Assembly (NCBI RefSeq): GCF_014174515.1
Contig: NZ_JACJUG010000011.1
Coordinates: 103,670 to 167,669 of the forward strand
DNA from: Mitsuaria sp. WAJ17
GTDB taxonomy: Bacteria > Pseudomonadota > Gammaproteobacteria > Burkholderiales > Burkholderiaceae_C
Length of the DNA: 64,000 bases
Direction of reading: 5' to 3'
Positions within the stretch are counted from its first letter, which is position 1; each line of letters starts with the position of its first letter. The notes below the pieces were generated by a model. It saw only the letters and a list, made by a program, of their open reading frames with translations. It had not been told where the DNA came from and did no database searches. The position numbers were made by a program, and so were the translations under genes. Below, piece by piece: positions 45,125-54,151 of this stretch.

Positions 45125-46993
45125 ATGCCCCTGCGTTCCGTCCTGAGCCGCCAGCCCTGGCTGCGCGCCGTGTTCCTGACCACCATCCTCTTCAGCAGTG
45201 CACATGCCATGACCCTGGATCACATCGAGCCCCGCTCCTGGTGGGTGGGCATGAAGCAGAGCAGCCTGCAGCTGATGCTGCATGGCAAGGACATCGGCCG
45301 ATTGCAGGCCCGCGTCGCCCACCCCGGCGTACGCCTGCTGCGCCAGCAAGGCCTGGAGAGCCCCAACTACCTGGTGCTGGACCTGGACATCAGCCCTCAG
45401 GCAAGACCTGGCACCATGGCCATCGAGCTGCGCGAGGGCGAGCGCCTGGTGCTGAGCCATTCCTACCCGCTTCAGGCACGCGCGCCGGGCTCGGCCCAGC
45501 GCGAGGGCTTCGGGCCGCGGGATGCCATCTACCTCATCGTGCCCGACCGCTTCGCCAAGGGCCTCCCCGCACCAGAAGCCGCCGGCATGGCCGAAGGCGA
45601 GCGGCGCGAGCTGCCCGGCGGCCGCCACGGTGGCAACCTGACCGGCATGCGCCAGCACCTGGACTATGTGGCCGCCATGGGCTTCACCCAGGTCTGGCCC
45701 ACGCCGCTGACCGAGAACGACAGCCGCGAGTACAGCTACCACGGCTACGCCAGCACGGACTTCTACCGCATCGACCCGCGCTTCGGCAGCAACGAGGACT
45801 TTCGCGCCTTCGCCGCCGAAGCCCGCGAGCGCGGCCTGGGGGTGATCCAGGACATCGTGCTCAACCACATCGGCGCCCGGCACTGGTGGATGCAGGACCT
45901 GCCCACGCGGGACTGGGTCAACCAGTGGCCGCGCTACACCGAGACCAGCCATTTCCGCATGTCCATCCAGGACCCCTACGGCACCGAGAGCGACCGCCGC
46001 GCCTTCAGCGACGGCTGGTTCACGCCCAATATGCCGGACCTCAACCAGCGCCAGCCCGTGCTGGCCAACTACCTGATCCAGATGAGCCTCTGGTGGATCG
46101 AGTACGCCGGCCTCAGCGGCGTGCGCACCGACACCTACTCCTACTCCGACAAGGCCTTCCTGGCCCGCTGGAGCGCGCGGCTGCTGGAGGAATACCCGCG
46201 GCTGAACATGGTCGGCGAGGAGTGGAGCCCGCATCCTGCGGTGGTGGCCTACTGGCAGCGCGGTAAGCACAACCACGACGGCTATGTGTCCCACATGCCG
46301 AGCATGATGGACTTCCCCCTGCATGGCGCCTTGCTGGCCTCGCTGACGGAGCCGGAGGGTCACGACAGCGGCTTCACCAAGCTCTACGAGGCCCTGGCTC
46401 ACGACTTCGTCTATGCCGATCCGGCGCGCCTGGTCGTCTTTGACGGCAACCACGACACCCCGCGCGTCATCGCGGCCCTGCACGAGGACCTGGCCCTGTA
46501 CAAGATGGCCACAGCCTACCTGGCCATGACGCGGCGCATCCCGCAGTTCTTCTATGGCTCCGAGGTGCTGCTGAGCAGTCCGCGCGAGCGCGACGACGGC
46601 CTGGTGCGCAGCGACTTCCCCGGCGGCTGGGCCGGCGACGCGGCCAATGCCTTTACAGGCACGGGCCTGGACACCCGCCAGCGCGAAGCCCAGGACTGGC
46701 TGCGCCGCCTGCTGAACTGGCGCAAGCAGCAGCCCGCCATCCACGAGGGCCGGCTGGTCCACTACAGCCCGCGCGACGGCGTCTACGTGCTGTTCAGGCA
46801 GCTGGGGCGGCAGACCCTGATGCTGGTGCTGCACAAGGGCCAAACCGAGGCGCAACTGGACACCGCCCGCTTCCCCGAGATGCTGAAGCCGGGCCAGGCC
46901 TGGCGCGAGATCATGAGCGGCCGCCAAGGCCGCCTCGCAGGCCTCTTGCCCCTGCCCGCGCGCTCAGCCCAGATCTTCGAGCTGGGCGACTGA
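45125..46993 (+). CDS. Exported cyclomaltodextrinase/neopullulanase-type GH13 enzyme
   Basis: A 622-residue exported enzyme. A signal peptide (RAVFLTTILFSSAHA) is followed by an N-terminal beta-sandwich of the cyclomaltodextrinase type (IEPRSWWVGMKQSSLQLMLHG), then a GH13 barrel and a C-terminal beta domain. Catalytic regions: DIVLNHIG, LSGVRTDTYSYSD (nucleophile Asp), MVGEEWSPHP (acid Glu) and VVFDGNHDTPRV. The arrangement matches SusA/CDase-like proteins that open cyclodextrins and cut maltodextrins, often in the periplasm. ATG at 45125, 13 bases after the upstream amylase, was chosen; it is followed by a convergent-free gap to the cyclase gene. Confidence 0.9.
   Translation: MPLRSVLSRQPWLRAVFLTTILFSSAHAMTLDHIEPRSWWVGMKQSSLQLMLHGKDIGRLQARVAHPGVRLLRQQGLESPNYLVLDLDISPQARPGTMAIELREGERLVLSHSYPLQARAPGSAQREGFGPRDAIYLIVPDRFAKGLPAPEAAGMAEGERRELPGGRHGGNLTGMRQHLDYVAAMGFTQVWPTPLTENDSREYSYHGYASTDFYRIDPRFGSNEDFRAFAAEARERGLGVIQDIVLNHIGARHWWMQDLPTRDWVNQWPRYTETSHFRMSIQDPYGTESDRRAFSDGWFTPNMPDLNQRQPVLANYLIQMSLWWIEYAGLSGVRTDTYSYSDKAFLARWSARLLEEYPRLNMVGEEWSPHPAVVAYWQRGKHNHDGYVSHMPSMMDFPLHGALLASLTEPEGHDSGFTKLYEALAHDFVYADPARLVVFDGNHDTPRVIAALHEDLALYKMATAYLAMTRRIPQFFYGSEVLLSSPRERDDGLVRSDFPGGWAGDAANAFTGTGLDTRQREAQDWLRRLLNWRKQQPAIHEGRLVHYSPRDGVYVLFRQLGRQTLMLVLHKGQTEAQLDTARFPEMLKPGQAWREIMSGRQGRLAGLLPLPARSAQIFELGD
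45401..45416 (+). repeat. Near copy of the GCAAGACCTGGCCCCA word (inside the cyclomaltodextrinase gene)
   Basis: GCAAGACCTGGCACCA differs at one position from the copies at 2868 and 55081. It introduces an AGA Arg codon, unusual in this GC-rich gene. Confidence 0.4.
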
Positions 46994-47133
46994 GCCCGTC
47001 CGCCAGCCCGGAATCATCCACGGCGCCAGGCGGGCAGCACCGCGGCCACTGTCGATTCAGACGATGGACGGCCGGCCTTGGCGCCTCCATACTGCGCGAC
47101 AGAGGGGCCGGCGCCCAGCCACGGGATCCAGTG

Positions 47134-47149
47134 GCAAGACCTGCCCCCA
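47134..47149 (+). repeat. Variant of the GCAAGACCTG word before the cyclase gene
   Basis: GCAAGACCTGCCCCCA lies in the gap 22 bases before the likely GTG start of the cyclase gene and differs at one base from GCAAGACCTGGCCCCA. Confidence 0.4.
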
Positions 47150-47170
47150 CCCCAGGGAGCCTTCGCCGCC

Positions 47171-50100
47171 GTGTCCACCGAACTGAGTCCGCGCGAACCA
47201 TCGTCCGCCAGGCGGTTGCACCTGGCGGTCCTCTTCAGCGACCTCAGCGACTCCAGCCCTCTGGCCGCCCACCTGGAAGCCGAGGACTACCTGGAGCTGC
47301 TGGCCCGCGTGCGCGACTGCTGCCGCAGTGCCGTCGAGAAGCATCTGGGCCTGGTCGTGCGAATGCAGGGTGACGGGTTGCTGGCGGTCTTCGGCTATCC
47401 GCAGGGCGGCGAAGACACCGCCCGCCGCGCCACCGAGGCCGCCCTGGAGCTGCATGCCGCCGTCGCCCGCCTGCAAGCAGCCGAGGGCCAGCGCCTGACG
47501 CCCCTTCAGATGCACAGCGGCATCCACGCCGGGCTGACCCTGGTGATCGAGGGCGACTTCGAACGCGGCCGCCTGGACCTGCTCGGCGAGCCGCCCAATA
47601 TCGCCGCCCGCCTGTGCGAGCAGGCCGAGGCCGGCGAGGTCTGGGTGAGCCAGGCCGCCCTGGGTCCCGAGCTGCACCAGTTCGAGCACCGCCCCGTCCA
47701 GCGCCTGCCCCTGCGCGGCCTGGCCGAACCGCTGCCGGCGGTCTGCATCACCCGGCGCGGCCAGGTGCTGACCCGGCTGGCCGCCCGCGAGCGCCAGGGG
47801 GCACTGCCCTTCATTGGCCGCGAGGACGAACTCCAGGACCTGCGCCATTTGCTGGCCCAGGCCGCGGCCGGCCGGGCCCGGACCGCCCTGGTGCACGGCT
47901 CGCCCGGCCTGGGCAAGACGCGGCTGTGCGAGGCGCTGATCGCAGAGGCCCGGCAGCAGGGCTGGCGCATCCATCGCGGCTATTGCGACGGGCATCTGCA
48001 CGGCGAGCTCATGCAGCCCTGGATGCAGCTGCTTCGAGCCTGCTTCGGCCAGCCCGAGCTCAGCCCTCAGGACCAGCTGCCGACCGCCCCGGATCTCGCC
48101 GCCCTGCTGCAGGCCCTGCCGCCCGAGCTGCAGGTCGATGCCGCTGAGTGGCTGGAGGCCCTGCGCCCGCAGGCCCGGCCCCCCGGCACCGAGCAGTCGT
48201 GGCGGGACTGGCTGCCCCGCCTGCCCGCGCTGCTGAGGGCGCTGGGGCGGCAGCAGCCGCAGCTGGTGTTCCTTGACGACTGGCAGTGGGCGGACCAGGC
48301 CAGCCAGCAGATCCTCGAGCACCTGCTGCGCCAGGACGAAATGCCGCTGATGATCCTGCTCACCAACCGGGAGGCCGAGCTGGGGCCCGTGCAAAACCGC
48401 GGCGACTTCCACGCACTCGCGCTGGGCCCGCTGTCGCTGCAGGACTGCCGCGGCGCCATCGCCCAGTTGCTGCCGGGGCTGGACCCCTTCCTGGTCGAGC
48501 GGATCCATGTCCAGGGCGGCGGCAATCCGCTGTACATCGAGGAGCTGTGCCACTGTGCCGCCCAGCTGCCCCGCGGCCAGTTGGCCCAGCGCCTGGAGGA
48601 GCCGCGGCCGACCCATGGCTCCTGGACCGCCCAGGAGCTGCCCTGGCTGCGCGGCCTGGTCGAGGCCCGCCTTGAGCGCCTGCCGGCCGAGCACCTGGCG
48701 CTGCTGAAGACGGCGGCGGTGATCGGCCCCCATCTGCCCCTGTGGCTGCTGCGGCGCCTGTGCGCCGGGGACACAGCGGACACCGAGGCCGCGCTGGCCA
48801 ATCTGGCCCGCCACGACCTGCTCTATCCAACGCAGACGCCCGGCCAGTTGCGCTTCAAGCATGGCATCACGCGGGAGATCGTCTACCAGCTGGTGGGCGC
48901 GCCGCAGCGCCGGGAGCTGCACCGCCGCATCGCCGAGCGCCTGGCCGATGCCCAGGCCGAGGCGCAGGCGGCCGAACCCGCCGGGGAGTCCGCTGGCTGG
49001 CAGTCCGCCCTGGCCTACCACCACGCCCATGCCGGCGACTGGCCCGAAGCCGCGCTGCATGCCGAGCAGGCCGGCGAGCGCGCCGAGCAGAGCGCCGCCC
49101 CCGATCGCGCCCGGCACTTCTACCGCCTGGCCCTGGACGCCCTCGCGCAGTGCCCGCCCAGCGCCGAGAGCTATGCGGCGCAGGTGCGCTTGCTGCAGCG
49201 CCTGGGCCTGACCTGCGTCTTCGACCCTTCACCCGAGGACCTGCCCTATTTCGACCGCGGCTCGGTGCTGGCCCGGCGCAGAAACGACCCGGCCACCATG
49301 ACGCTGACCGTCTTCTGGCGCGGCTATGTGGCATACGCGCTGGGCATGACTCAGGCCGCCGTGGTCCATCTGCGCGAGGCGCTGCAGGGTCTTGAGCAGC
49401 TCAGCGCTGCGCCCGCGCAGGAGGGCCGTGCCAATGCCTGGCTCCCCATGCTGGTCCAGGCCCAGGCCACGCTGGGCCAGGCCCTGGCGGCAGCAGGCGA
49501 GTACGAGGCCGCGCTGAACCTGATGGACAGCGCCATTGCCATCAAGCGCCAGCACCGCAGCGGCGCCAGGCCGGCCGTGGGATCCGCCTACGCCCTGGCC
49601 TGCAAGGCCGCCGTGCTGGGCGACTGGGGCACTTTCGACGAGGCGGCCGAGTGCTTTGCGGAGGCCCGCCAAGCCATCTACGGCGCCGGCCATGAGGTCG
49701 AGGGCTCGGTGCTGTGCCTGCTGGCCCTGGTTCAGCTGTGGCAGGGCCGCTGGGCCGAGGCGCAGCAGTCGGCCAGCCAGGCGCTGCAGATCGCCCAGCG
49801 GGTGCGCAACCTCTACGTCTTCGGCATGAGCCGGGCCCTGCTGAGCCGCGCGCAATGGCGCCAGGGCGCGCCCGGCAGCGCCAGCGCCCAGCGTGCGCTG
49901 CAGGCGCTGGAGGACGCACAGCAGTGGCTGCAGTCACGCCGCAAGCGCCTGTTCGGCTCTCTGCTGCATGGCTGGCTTGCCGAGGCCTACATGGTCCAGG
50001 ACAGGCCCGCCGAGATGCGCCACCAGGCCGCCCAGGCCTTGCGCCGGGCCCGCGAGGGCGACCTGCTGGGCGGCCCCACCGCCCTGCGCGCGCTGGCCCT

Positions 50101-50371
50101 GGCCGCCGCGCGCGGCTATCTGCTGAATCCGCCCGAACGCTACCTGGCCCAGGCCCAGGCCCTGGCCAGGCGCCGCGGATCCCTGCACGAGACGGCGCTC
50201 AATCGCCTGTGCCAGGCGGAGGTCCTGGCTCTGCAGGGCGACAGGCCCGCCGCGCTGGAGCAGCTGGAGGCCGCCGAGCCGCCCCTGCGCCGACTGGGCA
50301 TGGACTGGCACCTGACGCAGCTGCAGCAGCTGCGCACCCGCTGCCAGGGCCAGGCTGAGGGCGCTGGCTGA
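47171..50371 (+). CDS. Class III adenylate/guanylate cyclase domain fused to AAA ATPase and TPR repeats
   Basis: A 1066-residue signalling protein. Residues about 15-195 are a class III cyclase: LFSDLSDSS (Asp24), MQGDGLLAVFGYP (Asp68, second metal ligand) and LLGEPPNIAARLCE (Asn143, Arg147). The metal and transition-state residues look intact; Glu stands where Asp is usual in the GDxxN-type motif. A STAND-like ATPase follows, starting at FIGREDELQDL with Walker A GSPGLGKT (243-250) and Walker B QLVFLDDW (about 365-372). The C-terminal half is helical with TPR-like repeats. GTG at 47171 after AGGGAG was chosen; the frame is open to TTG 47078. It ends six bases from the DyP-P450 gene, which runs the other way. 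Confidence 0.88.
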   Translation: MSTELSPREPSSARRLHLAVLFSDLSDSSPLAAHLEAEDYLELLARVRDCCRSAVEKHLGLVVRMQGDGLLAVFGYPQGGEDTARRATEAALELHAAVARLQAAEGQRLTPLQMHSGIHAGLTLVIEGDFERGRLDLLGEPPNIAARLCEQAEAGEVWVSQAALGPELHQFEHRPVQRLPLRGLAEPLPAVCITRRGQVLTRLAARERQGALPFIGREDELQDLRHLLAQAAAGRARTALVHGSPGLGKTRLCEALIAEARQQGWRIHRGYCDGHLHGELMQPWMQLLRACFGQPELSPQDQLPTAPDLAALLQALPPELQVDAAEWLEALRPQARPPGTEQSWRDWLPRLPALLRALGRQQPQLVFLDDWQWADQASQQILEHLLRQDEMPLMILLTNREAELGPVQNRGDFHALALGPLSLQDCRGAIAQLLPGLDPFLVERIHVQGGGNPLYIEELCHCAAQLPRGQLAQRLEEPRPTHGSWTAQELPWLRGLVEARLERLPAEHLALLKTAAVIGPHLPLWLLRRLCAGDTADTEAALANLARHDLLYPTQTPGQLRFKHGITREIVYQLVGAPQRRELHRRIAERLADAQAEAQAAEPAGESAGWQSALAYHHAHAGDWPEAALHAEQAGERAEQSAAPDRARHFYRLALDALAQCPPSAESYAAQVRLLQRLGLTCVFDPSPEDLPYFDRGSVLARRRNDPATMTLTVFWRGYVAYALGMTQAAVVHLREALQGLEQLSAAPAQEGRANAWLPMLVQAQATLGQALAAAGEYEAALNLMDSAIAIKRQHRSGARPAVGSAYALACKAAVLGDWGTFDEAAECFAEARQAIYGAGHEVEGSVLCLLALVQLWQGRWAEAQQSASQALQIAQRVRNLYVFGMSRALLSRAQWRQGAPGSASAQRALQALEDAQQWLQSRRKRLFGSLLHGWLAEAYMVQDRPAEMRHQAAQALRRAREGDLLGGPTALRALALAAARGYLLNPPERYLAQAQALARRRGSLHETALNRLCQAEVLALQGDRPAALEQLEAAEPPLRRLGMDWHLTQLQQLRTRCQGQAEGAG

Positions 50372-50377
50372 GCGCCC

Positions 50378-53300
50378 TCAGTCCAACGCTGCCGGCGGTG
50401 CCAGCATCCACAGGAGCTGCGCCTGCGGGCCGACCTGCAGCCCCGCCCCCAGCAGCCCGGCGCTCATGCCCAGCAGCAGGCCCAGGGCCGCCTCGTAGCC
50501 TGGGCAGGCATGCAGGGGGTGCGTGGCGCCGTCCTGCCGCCGCCCTCCGAAGACCAGGCTGAGGTCGGCGGGGCAGGCCTGCGCCGTTGTGCCGCCGGCC
50601 TCGCGCGCCAGCCACTGAACCTGGGTGCCGCTCATCAGGCCCAGCACGACGCGCCGCCCCTCGGCGACCTCAGCGACGGGGCCCAGGGCATGCGCTTGGC
50701 GGACCGTGCGCCAGATAGCGTCCGGCACGGGATGGCGCAGCAGGGCCTGCTCCAGCCAGGGGCGCAGCAGGGGCTCGACCTGGGCCAGGCCCTGCTGCGC
50801 GGGTGCACCCAGGGCCAGCAGGGCGGCTCGCGCCAGCCACAGCCGCTCGTCGTTGCGGCTGTCCATCAGGGCGCGGCGCCAGCAGCCGTCCACCGTGGGC
50901 AGGAAGCCCATCAGCACGCCGATGCAGATGCTGGCCAGGGCCGCATCGCTTTCCCCCGCCAGGGCGGCAAACAGGCGCCGGCTGAGCTGCCCCTGCAGCG
51001 AGGCTGGATCTGCCCGGCCACGCGCCACCCAGGCTGTCACGGCAGTCAGCAGCTGGCGGCCATGACGCTGCCCCAGCTCCTCGGCCACCGTCCGCTCGGG
51101 CAGGGGCTGGAAGAAGTAGCGAGAGGGCGTGTCGAAGTGCCCGGGACAGCGCGGCAACGCGCTGCTGTCCGCCTGCCAGGCCCAGTCGCGCGTGGCGGCC
51201 TGGACATGCAGCCCGTCCGGCAGCCCGAACCAGTGCCTGGCCAGGCGGGCCAGCACCTCGTCGCTGAGCCGCTTGAGGTCCACGGGCATGCGCTGCGGCC
51301 GGCTCGCCGGGGGCTCGCCCGCCCCTTCGTTCCACCATTGCCGCAGGACCTCAACAACGGCGCGCCGGCTCAGCCCAAAAGCCTCGTCCCGGCTGACTCC
51401 GGCGATCAGGGCATTGACCGGGGCAGCCAGGCGCTCGTAGTCCGGCCCCGCATCCAGCCCCAGAAAGATGGGGCCGATGGACTGGCGCATGCGGGCCTGG
51501 TAGCCACTGACGGTGTAGTGCCCTGCCTCGTCCTGCAGGACCCGGTGCAGCAGCTCCGGCGAGCCGACCAGCACGCCGTAGTCGGTGCCGGTATCCAGGG
51601 CGCCACCATGCAGCTCCCGCACGGCGGCCCAGAGCTTCTCCGGCACGCCCTGCCTGCGCGCCACCAGGTCCTCCAGGCACTGTTTCCAGCCCGCGGCGCC
51701 CAGGGCCTTGAGCGGGCCCTGCAGCTGGCGAATGAGGGCCTCGCCCTCGCGGGCAGCCTCGGAGGGCTCCGGGGCCTGCACCGCGTCGGCCAGCAGATGG
51801 CGCAGTGCGGGCAGGCTGGGCATGAAGGCGTACAGCCCCCACTCCAGCTGGACGAAGGGCTGCGGCTGCAGGGACTGCGGGCTGCCGTCAGGCTCCTCGT
51901 CCAGGAAGACGCGGATCACCTGCAGCTGCCCGTCCGGCAGCTCGCGGGCGAAGCGGAAGCTGCGGCGCTCCCACAGGCTGGGCACGCCCAGCAGCGGGTC
52001 CGCCTGAGCCGAGCCCAGGCCGCTGGCATTGCCACCACTGATCCAGCGCTGCACCACCTCGAACTGCTCGGCAATGCTGGCGACGCAGGCCATGAAGACC
52101 AGACCGCGTTCCTGCGCCGGCAGCGTCCCGCCCAGCTCCTGCGGCCGTAGGTCAGGCCCGTAGGACATGCCCCGGCGCAGCAGGCGCGGCACGGGCTCCC
52201 GGCCGCCCATCGCATGGGGATTGGGCGCTCCCTCACGCGGGTTGGCACGCCGAATGTGCGAGGCCAGCGGGCAGCGCAGGCCTTCGGGGTCGGCGCGGTA
52301 GTCGAAGTCATTGGGACCCGGCCCCTCCGGCGTCACCAGGGGCTCGCCGGAGGGCTTGCGGCCCATCATGGCGGTCTTGAGTTCGTCCACGCTGACGCGG
52401 ATGCCCTGCCCCGCCAGGCGCGCCGCCTCGGCGGTCAGGCGCCGTTGCAACCGTTCCGGGAACTGGCGCAGCTTGCGGATCACGAGAAAGCTGCCATCGG
52501 CCAGCACAGGGTCCTCGGCCAGGGCTGAATCCGCGTCGCCCCGGTCATTGGCATGACCGAGCAGCAGCTCGCCCAGGGCCAGCTCGTCACGCGGACGCGG
52601 CGCCGGGCGGGTACTGAAGACGGGCTGGCTCAGCCCGTCGGCAAAGCCGAAGTGCTCCACCACCCCTTGACCCTCGGGCCGCCGTGTGCCCAGGGTCTGG
52701 CGGCGCAAGGGCTCGGCGGCGAGCACCGTCAGGCCGGGCGCCGACTCCGCGGCCTGCAGCTGGGTGATCAGCGGATGTCCGGGGCACAGCCGGTGATCCT
52801 CGGGCGTGCCCGGCGCCATCACGCGCCACTGCAGGATGAGGTCCACCTCGGCGAGCTCGATGCGGGCGGCCAGACTCGCGTCCCCTGGCGGCACCGCTGC
52901 GCCATGGCGCAGCGGGCGCCGCCACTGGGTGGGGTGATTGCCACGCAGGTCGCCCAGCAGGTCGGCCCGGGCCTCCATGCCCTCGCAGAACTCGCGCGGC
53001 AGGCGCGCCAGTGTCTCGGCCCCCGGGCCCAGCTTGCGCAGGCCGGCCTCGGTCAGGGCCAGGTTCAGCACGGGCTGTTCCGGCGTCGCAGCCTGGCGTT
53101 CCAGGGCCGGCAGCTGCGAGACCAGCCAGCGCCGGGCGGTCTCAGGTGCGCTGAACTTCAGGAGCAGCAGCAGGCCGTGGCTGGCATCGGGATCCGGCCG
53201 CAGCAGGCCGGCCTGCAGCTGCTCGGGCGCGGGCGGTTCGCGCGGGGGCCTGCACGGACGCAGCGAGCGCGGCGGCGGCTGGAAGAACCAGGCCAGCTCG

Positions 53301-54124
53301 GTCCGGTACTGCGCCTGCAGGCCGGCATCCTGAGCCAGCAGACCGCGCAGCTCGGGCTCGCGCAATTCCACCAGCAGGTCCTGGGCCGCGCGCAGCAGCA
53401 CGAGGTGGTCACGGTCTTGCGGATCGGGCGTGACGGCGAAGAGGTCCGTCAGCGCATACAGGCCGGCCAGCGCCTCCAGGCCGCGGGCCAGGGCCATGCC
53501 GGGCATCAGGCGGGCCTGCTGCCGGGCCGTCTGGCTGGGATGCGGCAGACGCAGCCGGGCAATGGCCTGCTCCGCCACCTGCTGGGCCGGGCAGGACTGG
53601 CGAGCGCCGGCACCCTCGCGCTGCAGGCGCTCGACGTCGGCCAGGTAGCGCAGGTCCCCGACGGTCAAACCGGAGGCGATGTAGAAGAAGCCGGCCTGCA
53701 CCTGGCTGGCGCGTATCCAGGCCATATAGGTCTCGGAGCGGCTGTCCGCGGCCAAGGGGTAGCCCTCGCAATGGCAGAAGATCACGTCCAGCAGCGGTCC
53801 CAGATCACGCCAGACTTTGCGGATGTAGGGCTCCCAGCCACTGTCGAAGGTGACGGCCAGCAGCAGCTGCTGGCTGGGCTCGAGGATGGCCAGGCGGAAG
53901 CTGTGGATGGTCTGGACGCGGGCCACCACGTCCGTGAAGGCCGAGCCCTGCTCCTGTTCCCGGGCCCGGGAGCGCGCGGCCATCAGTGTGGCGAAGAGCA
54001 GGCGCAGGCGGGAGGCGTAGCTGCAGGTGTCACCGCTGGGCACGAAGCCGCGCTTGAGCGGAGCCAGCAGGGTCAACTCCGTCATGCCCTGCAGGTGCAG
54101 GCTGCTCGCGATGGCTGCGGTCAT
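50378..54124 (-). CDS. DyP-type peroxidase fused to a cytochrome P450-like domain
   Basis: A 1248-residue probable double-haem protein without signal peptide. Residues 1-290 are an N-terminal domain I do not recognise (VTFDSGWEPYI...CEGYP). A DyP peroxidase domain follows (about 300-790): HFGFADGLSQP with catalytic Asp496, GELLLG, then CPLASHIRRANPR with the proximal His623 and RLLRRGMSYG with the distal Arg at 650/651. From about 830 the rest resembles cytochrome P450: TGTDYGVLVGSP, and FGG ... HPLHACPGYEAALG with Cys1207 as haem thiolate ligand. The K-helix ExxR is not canonical (EQALLR) and the I-helix lacks the usual acid-Thr pair, so classical monooxygenation is doubtful. ATG with GGAG upstream. 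A degenerate trypsin-like gene precedes it by 27 bases. Confidence 0.78.
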   Translation of the reverse strand: MTAAIASSLHLQGMTELTLLAPLKRGFVPSGDTCSYASRLRLLFATLMAARSRAREQEQGSAFTDVVARVQTIHSFRLAILEPSQQLLLAVTFDSGWEPYIRKVWRDLGPLLDVIFCHCEGYPLAADSRSETYMAWIRASQVQAGFFYIASGLTVGDLRYLADVERLQREGAGARQSCPAQQVAEQAIARLRLPHPSQTARQQARLMPGMALARGLEALAGLYALTDLFAVTPDPQDRDHLVLLRAAQDLLVELREPELRGLLAQDAGLQAQYRTELAWFFQPPPRSLRPCRPPREPPAPEQLQAGLLRPDPDASHGLLLLLKFSAPETARRWLVSQLPALERQAATPEQPVLNLALTEAGLRKLGPGAETLARLPREFCEGMEARADLLGDLRGNHPTQWRRPLRHGAAVPPGDASLAARIELAEVDLILQWRVMAPGTPEDHRLCPGHPLITQLQAAESAPGLTVLAAEPLRRQTLGTRRPEGQGVVEHFGFADGLSQPVFSTRPAPRPRDELALGELLLGHANDRGDADSALAEDPVLADGSFLVIRKLRQFPERLQRRLTAEAARLAGQGIRVSVDELKTAMMGRKPSGEPLVTPEGPGPNDFDYRADPEGLRCPLASHIRRANPREGAPNPHAMGGREPVPRLLRRGMSYGPDLRPQELGGTLPAQERGLVFMACVASIAEQFEVVQRWISGGNASGLGSAQADPLLGVPSLWERRSFRFARELPDGQLQVIRVFLDEEPDGSPQSLQPQPFVQLEWGLYAFMPSLPALRHLLADAVQAPEPSEAAREGEALIRQLQGPLKALGAAGWKQCLEDLVARRQGVPEKLWAAVRELHGGALDTGTDYGVLVGSPELLHRVLQDEAGHYTVSGYQARMRQSIGPIFLGLDAGPDYERLAAPVNALIAGVSRDEAFGLSRRAVVEVLRQWWNEGAGEPPASRPQRMPVDLKRLSDEVLARLARHWFGLPDGLHVQAATRDWAWQADSSALPRCPGHFDTPSRYFFQPLPERTVAEELGQRHGRQLLTAVTAWVARGRADPASLQGQLSRRLFAALAGESDAALASICIGVLMGFLPTVDGCWRRALMDSRNDERLWLARAALLALGAPAQQGLAQVEPLLRPWLEQALLRHPVPDAIWRTVRQAHALGPVAEVAEGRRVVLGLMSGTQVQWLAREAGGTTAQACPADLSLVFGGRRQDGATHPLHACPGYEAALGLLLGMSAGLLGAGLQVGPQAQLLWMLAPPAALD

Positions 54125-54151
54125 GGCGGACTCCGGGGTGCATGGCGCTGA

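Noticed and set aside
47912..47926. GGGCAAGACGCGGC as a further copy of the dispersed word
   Set aside because: It is the Walker A Gly-Lys-Thr coding region of the cyclase-ATPase gene; likeness ends after GCAAGAC.
47057..49117. 686-codon minus frame opposite the cyclase gene
   Set aside because: Gln/Leu/Gly-rich shadow of a gene whose cyclase and Walker motifs are clear on the plus strand.
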